Of a stretch of 32,265 bases of DNA, positions 1 through 7,415 are shown piece after piece (positions within the stretch are counted from its first letter, which is position 1; the number at the start of each line of letters is the position of its first letter). The stretch is from assembly GCF_030433895.1 (NCBI RefSeq), contig NZ_JARUXE010000045.1, positions 1 through 32,265 on the forward strand, read 5' to 3'. The position numbers were made by a program, and so were the translations under genes. A model generated the notes under the pieces. That model was not told the origin of the DNA. It searched no databases and worked only from the letters and a program-made list of their open reading frames with translations. The DNA comes from Arthrobacter sp. PsM3 (lineage in GTDB: Bacteria > Actinomycetota > Actinomycetes > Actinomycetales > Micrococcaceae).

Positions 1-580
1 TCAGCGGCGTCAGGTTCGCGGACTTCAACACCATGGTGCAGCCCGCGGCGACGGCGGGGGCGACCTTGCGGGTCGCCATGGCCAGCGGGAAGTTCCACGG
101 CGTGATCAGCAGGCACGGGCCCACCGGCTTCTTCGTCACCAGCAGCCGGGACTTCCCGTCCGGGGACACCGAGTAGCGGCCGAAAGCCCGGACGGCCTCC
201 TCGGAGAACCAGCGCAGGAACTCCGCGCCGTAGGTGACCTCACCCCGGGCCTCGGCCAGCGGCTTGCCCATTTCCAGGGTCATCAGCAGCGCGAAGTCCT
301 CGGCCCGTGCGGTGACGAGCTCGAAGGCCCGGCGCAGGATCTCCCCGCGCTCCCGCGCAGGAACCTTGGCCCAGGACTCCTGCGCAGCGGCCGCCGCGTC
401 CAGGGCAGCGGCCCCGTCCTCGGGTCCGGCGTCGGCGATGCTCAGCAGGACCTTGCCCGTGGAGGGGTCCTCCACGTCGAAGGTCTTGCCGGACGCGGCC
501 GGACGCCACTGGCCGCCGATCAGCAGGCCCGTCGGCACGGAGGCCAGCAGGGCGGCTTCACGCTGGGCGTTTGTTGACAT
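1..580 (-). CDS. gabD: NAD(P)-dependent aldehyde dehydrogenase, succinate-semialdehyde type (N-terminal part)
   Basis: This is the first 193 residues of an aldehyde dehydrogenase; the rest lies beyond the left edge. The start ATG (578-580) follows a TTGGAG ribosome site. The frame opens with the LIGGQW and SGKTFDVEDP pattern of the family. It reaches the cofactor-binding block PWNFP at residues 161-165 and a VLKSANLTPL segment whose Lys186 normally contacts the NAD(P) ribose or phosphate; many relatives have KPA where this has KSA. The catalytic Cys and Glu lie outside the window. Such enzymes oxidise an aldehyde to the acid in the cytosol, classically succinate semialdehyde to succinate. It lies downstream of the hydrolase in the same direction but beyond a strong hairpin, so it may be only partly co-transcribed. 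The family is certain; the substrate is inferred from similarity to GabD. Confidence 0.85.
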   Translation of the reverse strand, partial: MSTNAQREAALLASVPTGLLIGGQWRPAASGKTFDVEDPSTGKVLLSIADAGPEDGAAALDAAAAAQESWAKVPARERGEILRRAFELVTARAEDFALLMTLEMGKPLAEARGEVTYGAEFLRWFSEEAVRAFGRYSVSPDGKSRLLVTKKPVGPCLLITPWNFPLAMATRKVAPAVAAGCTMVLKSANLTPL

Positions 581-712
581 CGTTATGTCTCCAAGGGGTT
601 TGAAGGAAGTCGTAGCGGTGTGCAGCCCGACCTTCAGCAGTTTGGTGCGGTTCGGCTGCCAGAGGCACGGCATGAGGGATTAGATCTTCTGTGTGTCTTT
701 CGCCATTGGGGT

Positions 713-750
713 GGCGTCGGTGCCGACCCTCCAGGGTCGGCACCGACGCC
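713..750 (-). terminator. Perfect 18-bp hairpin between hydrolase and aldehyde dehydrogenase genes
   Basis: Arms 713-730 and 733-750 are perfect reverse complements with only CC between them (effective loop of about 4 nt). The stem is very GC-rich and sits 16 bases beyond the hydrolase stop codon. No T-run follows on either strand, so it may be a terminator of the actinobacterial type, an attenuator, or an mRNA-stabilising hairpin that sets the ratio of the two genes. Confidence 0.75.
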
Positions 751-765
751 TGAGGTGAGAACCGG

Positions 766-1626
766 CTAGGCTCGGACGCTGGTCTTGGTACGGATCAGGT
801 CCAGAGCCTGAACGAGGTATCCCTTGAAGACCGGGTAGTTCTCGCTCATTGGGAAGTGCCCGATGGCCTTCATCTCGATGAACTCGGCGCCCGGGATCTG
901 GCTGGCGGTGCGGGCTCCGTCTTCAGGGGTGGTGAGGTAGTCGTACTCGCCGGTCATCAGGACCACCGCGCATTTGTTCGTCTGGATTTCGCCCAGTTTG
1001 CCGCGCAGATCGTGGTCCACCGAGTAAAAGTACAGGTCACCCTTGAACGCCTCGGAACCCTGAGTGTAGTAGAACCACGTCTTCCAGCGGTCCGCCTCCG
1101 GCGATTGCGGGGCCATGAGGTCCCAGGTGCCGCTGCCGCACACCTGCGCGGCGTTGGCGTGGGGGTGCTGCCACCAGTCGAGGTAGAACCCCGGTGAGTA
1201 GTCCGCCCCCTCCACGGGGATGACGGCGTCGAACCTCTCCGGGAAGCGGTGGGCGAGCTGCAGCGCTATGTTCCCGCCGAAGGAGGATCCCATGAAAATG
1301 GGATCAACCAGTTCCAGTGCATCGACGAGGGCAACGATGAAGTTGGCGAAGTGGTCCGCACTGAGCTGGTACTCCTCGGTCCACCACTGAGTGTTTTCAG
1401 GCGGGTCTGATTTGCCGTGGCGGGGGAGGTCGTAGGCGATGACGCGGTAGCTGGCGGTGATCTCCGGGTCCTCCAGCAGGCCACGCCACTGGTGGTTGTG
1501 GGCTCCGGCTGTGTGCTGGCAGACCAGGGGCTGGCCCTGGCCGTTTTCGAGGTAGAAAACCTTGTATTCGAGGCCGTCCACGTCGACTGTGACGTAGTGG
1601 CCGGTGACGGGGGAAATTTTGCTCAT
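766..1626 (-). CDS. Alpha/beta-fold hydrolase
   Basis: This is a 286-residue single-domain alpha/beta hydrolase, the usual family length. The nucleophile elbow is G113-S-S115-F-G117 with Ser115 as nucleophile. A late GEYD block gives Asp229 and AIGHFP gives His257, so the catalytic triad appears intact. The oxyanion segment HTAGAHNH (38-45) differs from the common HGxP and is His-rich. The cap region (about 140-210) is rich in Trp and Tyr (DWWQHPH, WKTWFYY), which suggests an aromatic or hydrophobic ligand. There is no signal peptide, so it should be cytosolic. It starts 18 bases downstream of the SCP2-like gene in the same direction, so the two are very likely one transcript controlled by the divergent LysR gene. 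The reaction could be ester, lactone or C-C bond hydrolysis; the sequence does not decide. Confidence 0.85.
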   Translation of the reverse strand: MSKISPVTGHYVTVDVDGLEYKVFYLENGQGQPLVCQHTAGAHNHQWRGLLEDPEITASYRVIAYDLPRHGKSDPPENTQWWTEEYQLSADHFANFIVALVDALELVDPIFMGSSFGGNIALQLAHRFPERFDAVIPVEGADYSPGFYLDWWQHPHANAAQVCGSGTWDLMAPQSPEADRWKTWFYYTQGSEAFKGDLYFYSVDHDLRGKLGEIQTNKCAVVLMTGEYDYLTTPEDGARTASQIPGAEFIEMKAIGHFPMSENYPVFKGYLVQALDLIRTKTSVRA

Positions 1627-1644
1627 GTCAGGAACTCCTATGGT

Positions 1645-2052
1645 CTAGACGGGTGCGCCGGTGGAGCGCAGCAGCTCGATCTGGCGGGTGAGGCAGCGCA
1701 GGTTCTGCATCAGAACCAGGACATCGCCCTCCAGCTTCATGTCGCGCTGGAAAGTGGCGGCCCAGATGCCGTGGTACATGGGAGCCGGGACGGGCTTACC
1801 GAATTCACTCCAGGTGTGGGCGCTGGCCCGGATGGCGAACTGGTAGGGCACCTCGATGGGTCCCGGGTCCACGGAAATCTGGGCGATGGTGCCCGACACC
1901 ACCCGGACAACAAAGGTGTGCGCCTCCATGTCCAGCAGGTAGGAGCAGGTGAAGTACTTTCCGTGGGCCCGGATTTCCGGGTCCTGGTTGTTGGCCTCGG
2001 TGAAGCTCTGAACCCAGGCGTCTACAGAAGGGGCACGTGTTGCGACCGTCAT
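1645..2052 (-). CDS. SCP2-like small ligand-binding protein
   Basis: This 135-residue protein has no signal peptide. The frame is open further upstream, but the ATG at 2050-2052 is chosen because GAGAGGA stands at ribosome-site distance and the upstream extension is low-complexity and runs into the promoter. The body alternates short strands with a final helix (VLMQNLRCLTRQIELL). It contains a KLEGDVLVLMQNL segment like the KxxGD/hydrophobic-helix end of SCP2 sterol-carrier folds, which bind lipids or acyl compounds. It is first in the minus-strand unit before the hydrolase and aldehyde dehydrogenase, so it may hold the hydrophobic substrate or act as a small accessory subunit. The gene looks real; the SCP2 assignment is by overall pattern only, with moderate certainty. 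Confidence 0.65.
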   Translation of the reverse strand: MTVATRAPSVDAWVQSFTEANNQDPEIRAHGKYFTCSYLLDMEAHTFVVRVVSGTIAQISVDPGPIEVPYQFAIRASAHTWSEFGKPVPAPMYHGIWAATFQRDMKLEGDVLVLMQNLRCLTRQIELLRSTGAPV

Positions 2053-2192
2053 TTCGTTGTTCCTCTCATTGGTCTCGCGGAGGGCCGGGCTACTCTGTCC
2101 GAGCCTCGAAAGCGGGGTTTCTGGAGTGCCTTTGCGGCTGTCTCCGATGGCAACCCTTCGCTGCTTCCATTGCAGCCCCCGTTGCCACGAAC

Positions 2193-2240
2193 GGTCCAAT
2201 ACCTGTCCCCTATCCACCGATAGCCTGAAACTATTGGACC
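2193..2240. promoter_or_regulatory. Candidate LysR operator in the divergent spacer
   Basis: A 9-bp perfect inverted repeat (GGTCCAATA at 2193-2201, TATTGGACC at 2232-2240) flanks a second dyad, CTAT-N6-ATAG at 2210-2223. ATAG at 2220-2223 pairs again with CTAT at 2231-2234 across 7 bases. The array ends 29 bases before the LysR start and 140 bases before the SCP2-like start. Nested dyads with an interrupted central element are what LysR regulators bind at divergent promoters. Confidence 0.6.
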
Positions 2241-2269
2241 CCGGTTGCGGCGGAGCTTAGAGTTGAACG

Positions 2270-3268
2270 ATGCAGCAGCCACAGCTTGACCTGCGCGTCC
2301 TGCAGTACTTCGTCGCCGTTGCGGAAGAGCTGCATTTCGGGCGAGCCGCTGCCCGACTTCACATCGCCCAGCCATCCCTCAGCGTCCAAATACGGAAGCT
2401 TGAACACTCGCTGGGCACTCCCCTGCTGATCCGGACCAGCCGCAGCGTCTCCCTGACCAGCGCAGGTGATGTCCTGCTGGGTGAAGCAAAACGCCTTATG
2501 TCCGCCGCGGAGCGCGCCGTTTCGTTGACCCGGGAGGCTGCCAGCGGTGTGCGGGGCACCCTGATAGTCGGCTTTCAGGCCAACGCAGCTGCTGAACTGA
2601 CGCCGCGGATCCTTGCCGCGTTCAAGAACAACCATCCGGAAATCCACGTCCAGATGAGGTCCTTCGATTTCGCCGACCCTACTGCCGGGCTTGCCGACGG
2701 AAGCGCTGACGTGGCGTTTGTGCGGCCTCCGCTGCCGGCGGCTGACTGGCTCGCCATGGAGACACTGTTTATTGAGCCGCGGGTCCTCGTAGTCGCCAGC
2801 AGTTCCCGCTTTGCCGGGCTGTCCGAGGTCTCGGTGGAACAGGTCGTTGATGAGCCTTTCGTCGCCCGCAAGGCTCCGGACAAATGGCGGGATTTCTGGC
2901 TCGCAACCCAGGCCCGCGGCGGACAGCCGGTCCGTCTGGGCACTCAGGTAGCCACCGTCGACGAGTGTTTCGAAGCCATCATGGGTGAGCGGGGAATTGC
3001 GTTCACTCAAGCCTCCACCCAGCGTTTCTATGACCGTCCGGGGCTGTCTTTCATCCCGGTCAGAGACGTCCCGCCCTCGCCGCTGTCGATTGCATGGCGC
3101 ACTGACGTCAATGACGAGCTGGCACGCGAGTTCGTGGAGACCGCCCGGACCCTGGCCTCCTTCGGAGGCGTTCCGAACCTCGCCGACTCCCGTCGGGGCG
3201 CCTCGCCGCAGTTTCCGGATGGGCGGGGCAATGCGACATCCATGGCGGGCAGAGGAACCCTTTGTTGA
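2270..3268 (+). CDS. LysR family transcriptional regulator
   Basis: This 332-residue protein has a winged HTH at about residues 8-67 (LQYFVAVAEELHFGRAAARL, then SLSVQIRKLE), followed by the linker helix and a periplasmic-binding-protein-like effector domain (about 95-305). The effector domain begins with the typical strand GTLIVGFQ and carries the DVAFVRPP motif. The tail after residue 305 is Gly/Arg/Ser-rich and looks disordered; it is slightly longer than usual. The gene diverges from the SCP2-like/hydrolase/aldehyde dehydrogenase unit, so by the usual LysR arrangement it probably controls that unit and itself in response to a pathway metabolite. The effector is unknown. The ATG at 2270 is the first in frame and preserves the full HTH. 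Confidence 0.93.
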   Translation: MQQPQLDLRVLQYFVAVAEELHFGRAAARLHIAQPSLSVQIRKLEHSLGTPLLIRTSRSVSLTSAGDVLLGEAKRLMSAAERAVSLTREAASGVRGTLIVGFQANAAAELTPRILAAFKNNHPEIHVQMRSFDFADPTAGLADGSADVAFVRPPLPAADWLAMETLFIEPRVLVVASSSRFAGLSEVSVEQVVDEPFVARKAPDKWRDFWLATQARGGQPVRLGTQVATVDECFEAIMGERGIAFTQASTQRFYDRPGLSFIPVRDVPPSPLSIAWRTDVNDELAREFVETARTLASFGGVPNLADSRRGASPQFPDGRGNATSMAGRGTLC

Positions 3269-3286
3269 GGCCGCTGCCGGTAGACC

Positions 3287-3316
3287 TTGACCCTGTGGGC
3301 ACGGGAAGGGATACGA
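3287..3316 (+). promoter_or_regulatory. Weak candidate promoter for the membrane protein gene
   Basis: TTGACC (3287-3292) is followed after 17-18 bases by GATACGA (3310-3316), a plausible sigma-70-type pair about 110 bases before the GTG start. The -10 match is modest. The rest of the 160-base gap after the LysR gene shows nothing else I can name. Confidence 0.3.
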
Positions 3317-3427
3317 ACCGCGGCGGCCCGGAGCACACCCACGGAGTCAGGCATCGGGAACCTGTGACCATGGCGACGGTGACATCCAGTTCGCTGGTTA
3401 TGGACACCGAACCATAGGAGGCCGGGC

Positions 3428-4537
3428 GTGCCGGAAAGTTCGGGCGACGTAACCCGCATCAGTGCCCGCACCCTCGGCGTGCTCGCCGAACCGGAGGTCA
3501 CGGCCGAGTTTGCCGAGCGCAACGGCCGCGAAGTGGTCCATCTGCTCAACCTTGCCGATGAGCGCCACGACTGGTCCGTGGTGATCGAGTACCAGGATTT
3601 TACGGCTGGCAATGGGTTGGCACCGATGCTGGACTCCATGGCGAAGCACCGGATCCGGCGCGCATGGGATGTCGTGGTCTGCCTGACCGATCTTCCGATT
3701 CGTTTCGAGGGCCGGACTGTGGTCGCGGAAGTTGCGCTTGGGGAGCCGATCTCCCTGGTTTCCTTGCCGGCGCTCGGCGCCGTCGACATCGACCGCCGGA
3801 TCCGCACTGCCGTCGCCGACCTCGGCTGGGCGATGCACCGCCACTTCGATCCCGAGGATGACGCCGGTGAATTCGGTCCGCCCTCGCTGCACCAATCGCG
3901 GCGCATCGAGACCGCTGTTCTTGACGACGGGCCGATTGGGTTCCGCTACGTCTCAGCGACCCGCCTCGGCCGCGGACGGTTGCTGGCGGGCATGCTGCGG
4001 GCGAACCGTCCTTGGCGGCTGGTCTTCGGACTGAAAAGCGCAATGGCCGCCGCGATCGCCACAGGCGCCTTCGCGCTAGTCACGAACACAATCTGGCAAC
4101 TTGCAGACCTGCTGGGGGCGCTCAGGCTGACGTTGCTGATGGTCCTGTCGATCAGTTCGATGGTGTTCTGGATCATCACCCAACACGATCTGTGGGAAAG
4201 CCCCCGGCGCGACGATCCCCTCGAACGATACAAGGCTTCCTTATACAACACCTCTACAGTGTGGTCGTTGATGATTGGCGTCGTGATCAGCTACGTCCTG
4301 CTGTTCGTGGCCGTGCTGCTGGCCGCGGCATTCACTATCGACGATTCCTTATTGGCGCAGACCCTGCAACATCCGGTCAACGTTTGGGACTTTGCTGAAG
4401 TTGCCTGGATGACGACATCGGCGGCGCTCATCGGCGGCGCGTTGGGCTCGGGATTCGAGTCAAAGGACGATATTCTTCGGGCGGCGTACGGCCAACGGGA
4501 ACGTCATCGTCGCCAGTCGGTCGACGAAGGCGAATAA
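3428..4537 (+). CDS. Four-helix membrane protein of unknown function
   Basis: This is a 369-residue protein with a GTG start (3428) six bases after a full AGGAGG (3416-3421). The first half (1-190) is soluble with mixed alpha/beta content, including VVVCLTDLPIRFEG and VVAEVALGEPISLVSLPALG. Four hydrophobic segments follow at about 198-220, 230-251, 278-302 and 325-342, and then a charged tail. A short acidic/basic loop (WESPRRDDPLERYKAS) connects helices 2 and 3. I recognise no catalytic motif or named family. It stands alone: LysR is upstream and a decayed ROK gene downstream. The good ribosome site and clean frame say it is a real, expressed inner-membrane protein. The function is unknown. 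Confidence 0.75.
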   Translation: MPESSGDVTRISARTLGVLAEPEVTAEFAERNGREVVHLLNLADERHDWSVVIEYQDFTAGNGLAPMLDSMAKHRIRRAWDVVVCLTDLPIRFEGRTVVAEVALGEPISLVSLPALGAVDIDRRIRTAVADLGWAMHRHFDPEDDAGEFGPPSLHQSRRIETAVLDDGPIGFRYVSATRLGRGRLLAGMLRANRPWRLVFGLKSAMAAAIATGAFALVTNTIWQLADLLGALRLTLLMVLSISSMVFWIITQHDLWESPRRDDPLERYKASLYNTSTVWSLMIGVVISYVLLFVAVLLAAAFTIDDSLLAQTLQHPVNVWDFAEVAWMTTSAALIGGALGSGFESKDDILRAAYGQRERHRRQSVDEGE

Positions 4538-4552
4538 TCCGGCATTGCCGGA
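4538..4552 (+). terminator. Short hairpin directly after the membrane protein gene
   Basis: TCCGGC-ATT-GCCGGA starts at the base after the TAA stop. It is a perfect 6-bp stem with a 3-nt loop. No T-run follows, so termination is probable but weakly supported. Confidence 0.4.
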
Positions 4553-4644
4553 GGCGGCCCAGCCTATCCTTGTTTCGTTACTCCCACCGTCGCCTTCACC
4601 GCGGTGCCCGGCGGCGATGAAGCTCGGCAGCGGGTCGTTGGCCG

Positions 4645-5000
4645 GTGTCGTCGGACTCCAAGGAAGAAGCGGACGCGATCAGCGGCGCTGTCCGGCGGAC
4701 CGATGCAGCTGCAGTCCGTGCCCTGCGACAGGCAGGTCGGGACATAGGCGACGCCCTTCTAGGGAGCATCCACCTACTTCGACCTGGGGTCATCACTGTC
4801 AGAACCCGGTGTCCCGGTGCCACTGACTTGCTGCTCGCCGGCCTAAGGAGGCAGTGTACGCAAGCGGCGCACCCGCTGTGACAGAGAATCTGGTGTTGGC
4901 CAGTTCCAGGACAGGGTCTCCCGCGACTTCGAGCCGTGGACGCCGGACTGGCCGTGGAACCAGTGGACCGTTTGCTGTCGGCTCCACCTAGCCTCAGCGG
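4645..5000 (+). pseudogene. Decayed C-terminal fragment of a ROK family protein
   Basis: One frame reads VRALRQAGRDIGDALLGSIH then LLRPGVITV. It parallels the intact ROK gene of this window (TVRQAGRDIGEVLNMCVSIL, then NPSVIVIGG) almost position by position, and continues with LLLAGLRRQ matching LIAGMREVV. Near 4855 the match moves to another frame (AVYASGAPAV, TENLVLASSRTG; compare VYSRSTPLATQHLS). Near 4936 it moves again (GLAVEPVDRLLSAPPS; compare MAIEHVLEPENL). There is no N-terminal HTH, no zinc motif, no start and at least two frame changes. It is therefore a remnant of a ROK repressor or sugar kinase. Its Gly-Gly-Ser turn is also lost (TVRTRCPG instead of VIGGSM). Confidence 0.7.
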
Positions 5001-5083
5001 ACAACAGATCTGTTGGCCAGCACAGCGCAAGTCTGCTGAGCGCCAGTGCGTACCCGGTGACCGGCCCCGGGTAGAATCTAATG

Positions 5084-5111
5084 ACGATCGACAACCCGTA
5101 CAACACGATCG
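5084..5111 (+). promoter_or_regulatory. Spaced direct repeats upstream of the AraC-type gene
   Basis: ACGATCG occurs at 5084-5090 and again at 5105-5111, exactly 21 bp apart, which is two helical turns on one face. This is the spacing of AraC-family half-sites. It lies 62-89 bases before the AraC-type start. The repeats are short, so chance is possible. Confidence 0.35.
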
Positions 5112-5172
5112 CTCTTGCTCTTGGAGCGACGGGGCATATTGAATCTCGGTTTAGCCAGAAGGTCCCAACCCC

Positions 5173-6219
5173 ATGGAATATATTCCTCCCGACAGCGTCG
5201 TTGCCGGCGGTCCGGGCGGGTCATCGCAGGACCAGATCAGACGCTACACTGTTCCGGCCGGGCTGAGCCCCGAAGAAAAATTCGAACATTGGCGGAGCTG
5301 GTACGGCAGCGCCATTGACGCTCCCGTTCGGCTGGAAAAAACAGAAAAGCTAGTGCGACCGGGTTTCAGTCCAACCGCCCTGAGCCTCGACGGTCCCGGG
5401 TTCAGCCTTGTTGATGTCACGAATGAACCCGCCAGTTGCTACTGGAACGCGGATACGAAGCCCAGCGACTGGCTCGTCTATTTCAGGACTTCGTGTGACA
5501 AGTTCAGCTTCGCGGGACGCTCCGAGTCTGTCTCTCCCGGAACAGTCAGGTCCTTTGATCTTTCCTTGCCTGGCAACTTCCATGCGCCAGCCGGCTTTAG
5601 CGCGGTGCGGATCCATTTCGATCGAGGCCTGCTGGGCTTGGACGACAGAGCAGTTAATCGGCTGCAGGGGTTGGCCGACATCAGAGAAAACCCCATTATG
5701 CGTGGGCTGATTCTTCCAGCCTTGTCTGGCTGGCAGCGGACGGTCATAGCGCAGGAGATGCAGCGTCTCCAACCGGTCGTCTGGTCGATGATGACGGCCC
5801 TGGTCAGTTCCTTGCTCGAAACCACGGCCGATCCCGGCGATCTGAGACTGGCCCGCATCGCAGCGATCAAGAAATTCGTGCGCAAGAACTTCAGGAACCC
5901 TGCCCTCACTGTTGACGAGGTCGTGGCCTACTCATTTCTTTCACGCCGAGCCCTCTACTACCTCTTCGAAGACGAAAGGCTCCAGGTCAGCCAACACATC
6001 CGCGCCCTGCGGACCTTGGAAGCCCTCGAGCTCCTCGCCGAAGCAACCGATTGGAAACGCTCTCTGACGGACATAGCGGGCGCCGGCGGATTCACGAGCC
6101 TGCAAGCCATGCGCCGTGCCGTCAGGGAACTTACTGGCCTCTCGCTTAGTGATCCGCAGGAGAACCCGGAACTCCTGCGGATTCAAGTCGCCGAACTAAG
6201 GAAACTAACCGAGCTGTGA
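5173..6219 (+). CDS. AraC family transcriptional regulator
   Basis: This 348-residue protein has a two-part plan. An N-terminal domain of about 200 residues, with a cupin-like series of strands (SDWLVYFRTSCDKFSF, SPGTVRSFDLSLPG), resembles the AraC ligand-binding-like domain. The C-terminal double HTH (about 235-335) has ALTVDEVVAYSFLSRRALYY as the first motif and SLTDIAGAGGFTSLQAMRRA as the second, which is the conserved GF-x-S/N position of the family. The ATG at 5173 has an AGAAGG site ten bases upstream. It stands between two decayed genes (ROK before, GH32 after) with no clear target beside it. Its own operon may have been lost, or it may act at a distance. The inducer is unknown. Confidence 0.9.
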   Translation: MEYIPPDSVVAGGPGGSSQDQIRRYTVPAGLSPEEKFEHWRSWYGSAIDAPVRLEKTEKLVRPGFSPTALSLDGPGFSLVDVTNEPASCYWNADTKPSDWLVYFRTSCDKFSFAGRSESVSPGTVRSFDLSLPGNFHAPAGFSAVRIHFDRGLLGLDDRAVNRLQGLADIRENPIMRGLILPALSGWQRTVIAQEMQRLQPVVWSMMTALVSSLLETTADPGDLRLARIAAIKKFVRKNFRNPALTVDEVVAYSFLSRRALYYLFEDERLQVSQHIRALRTLEALELLAEATDWKRSLTDIAGAGGFTSLQAMRRAVRELTGLSLSDPQENPELLRIQVAELRKLTEL

Positions 6220-6470
6220 ACGGGCCGGACAAGATCTCGCAGGCATATCATCCACTCTTCGCGCCGTTTTCCCTTGTGTCTCGATATCTGATGCGTCCCA
6301 CAGGACTCGGTTGCTTCTGAGTGACTCTGCCGTCATGGATTTCGGGGGGCCCGGGGCCAAATTGTGCCCCACGGAGGAGGATACGAAGCCAGCCCGCTCT
6401 TTCTTTCTTACCTGCAACTTTTGACAATGCCGTGGCCTTCTCCGTGGCCGAGCCGTGAAAATACGATTAG
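6220..6470. other. Gene-free stretch after the AraC-type gene
   Basis: About 250 bases without a supportable gene. The one item of note is GCAACTTTTG at 6414-6423, an exact match to ten bases that overlap the candidate ROK operator at 26522-26531. Here it leads into TTGACA, but no -10 box is evident. Confidence 0.4.
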
Positions 6471-6651
6471 GCCGCCCGCAACGCCGCCGCCGAGCGGATG
6501 AAGCGGTTCACCGAAGCACGCGACGCCGTCCGGAACGAACGCAGAGCAGAAATCGACGTTTGGGAAGAAGCCAATGCCGAGCAGGCACGGGAAATCCGGC
6601 AAAGGTTCCTGGCCGCAAATAGCGTCCAGCAGACAGCACAGAAGGATCAGC
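6471..6651 (+). pseudogene. Coding-like remnant of an unknown helical protein tail
   Basis: After a TAG at 6468-6470 one frame reads a charged alpha-helical segment (ERMKRFTEARDAVRNERR, then EANAEQAREIRQRFLAAN) with strong coding character. It has no start with a ribosome site and no stop of its own before the GH32 start. It looks like the tail of a gene that once preceded the GH32 gene and lost its 5' part and reading frame. I do not recognise the family; the segment would form a coiled coil. Confidence 0.4.
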
Positions 6652-7342
6652 ATGAACGCGCAGGAACCCCGCCCCGCCTTGCACTTCACAGCCACCGAGG
6701 GTTGGATCAACGATCCCCTCGGCGTGACCTGGAAGGACGGCCAGTACCACCTCTTCTACCAGTACGTCCCGGACCGCACCACCTAGGCCTCGAACTGCCA
6801 CTGGGGGCACGCCACCTCCCCGGACATGATTGCGTGGACGGAACAGGGCGATGCCGTCGCCCCCGGGGACGGCGACGACGGCGTCTGGTCGGGTTCCATC
6901 GTGACGGACGCCGATGGAGCCGCCACCATGTTTCTACACCTCGGTCACCGAGCCGGACCTCGACATCGGCACCGTCCGGTCCGCCACCCCGAACGATGAC
7001 TCCTGGGATTCGTGGACCAAGGGCGGGAAGTTGACGACCGCGCCGGACCTGGGCGAGGTCGCCTACCGCGACCCCTTTGTTTTCCGCGACGGCGGGCAGT
7101 GGCGCATGTTCGTGGGCGCCGGGCTGGAGGGCCGCACCGCCGCCGCAGTTTCCTACAGCTCCCCGGACCTTTCCCAGTGGACCCTGGACGGCATCGCCGC
7201 GCAGCGGTCCGGCACGGAGACAGATCCCGTCTGGACCGGCACCATGTGGGAATGCCCGCAGCTGTTTGATATCGGCAGCTCCCACGTCCTGGTCACGTCC
7301 ATCTGGGAAGACGACGTCCTGCACTACGTCGCCTACGGAGTT
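6652..7342 (+). pseudogene. GH32 family glycoside hydrolase (levanase/sucrase type), broken
   Basis: The frame from ATG 6652 has the GH32 hallmark GWINDPLG (residues 16-23, with the nucleophile Asp in WINDP), then YHLFYQYVP and, after a stop, CHWGHATSPDMIAW. An in-frame TAG at 6784-6786 replaces what is normally Trp in this position. One extra T at 6931-6933 shifts the frame from ATMF to FYTSVTEPDLD. The second frame then keeps AYRDPFVFRDG (the RDP stabiliser motif) and MWECPQLF (the EC acid/base motif), and stops matching after LHYVAYGV at 7342. The C-terminal half, including the beta-sandwich, is missing. Such enzymes hydrolyse fructans or sucrose. Three independent lesions make this a clear pseudogene. 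Confidence 0.9.
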
Positions 7343-7366
7343 CAAGGCCGATGCCGTCGCATTCGC
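7332..7366 (+). mobile_element. Possible IS3-type OrfA transposase fragment at the GH32 break
   Basis: Where GH32 similarity ends, another frame reads SPTEFKADAVAF, very like the start of IS3-family OrfA proteins (YxPEFKADAVAL). Similarity ends within about ten codons. It may be the scar of an insertion that truncated the GH32 gene. The match is short, so chance cannot be excluded. Confidence 0.35.
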
Positions 7367-7391
7367 AGCGTCCCCTCAGCAGGGAAAACAC

Positions 7392-7415
7392 TGTGCCCGA
7401 GGTGGGACTCGAACC
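7392..7415 (-). other. tRNA 3'-end fragment, possible attachment-site scar
   Basis: Read on the minus strand the segment is GGTTCGAGTCCCACC followed by TCGGGCACA. This is a T-loop (TTCGAGT), the 3' T-stem strand CCCAC, an acceptor strand CTCGGGC and the discriminator A. The bases 5' of it do not pair with CCCAC and no anticodon arm is found, so only the last 24 bases or so of a tRNA (Leu-like ending) are present. Such 3' ends are left where integrases recombine into tRNA genes. Confidence 0.55.

Noticed and set aside
1417..2223. 268-codon plus-strand frame opposite the hydrolase and SCP2-like genes
   Set aside because: Antisense shadow; it crosses the divergent promoter and operator and shows no ribosome site or domain.
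4596..5030. 144-codon minus-strand frame in the gap before the AraC-type gene
   Set aside because: It is antisense to the ROK remnant and has no ribosome site; the plus-strand ROK similarity explains the coding signal.
5081..5266. 61-codon plus-strand frame starting MTIDNPYNTIALALGATGH
   Set aside because: It overlaps the start of the AraC-type gene in another frame, has no ribosome site and becomes random after about 25 codons.
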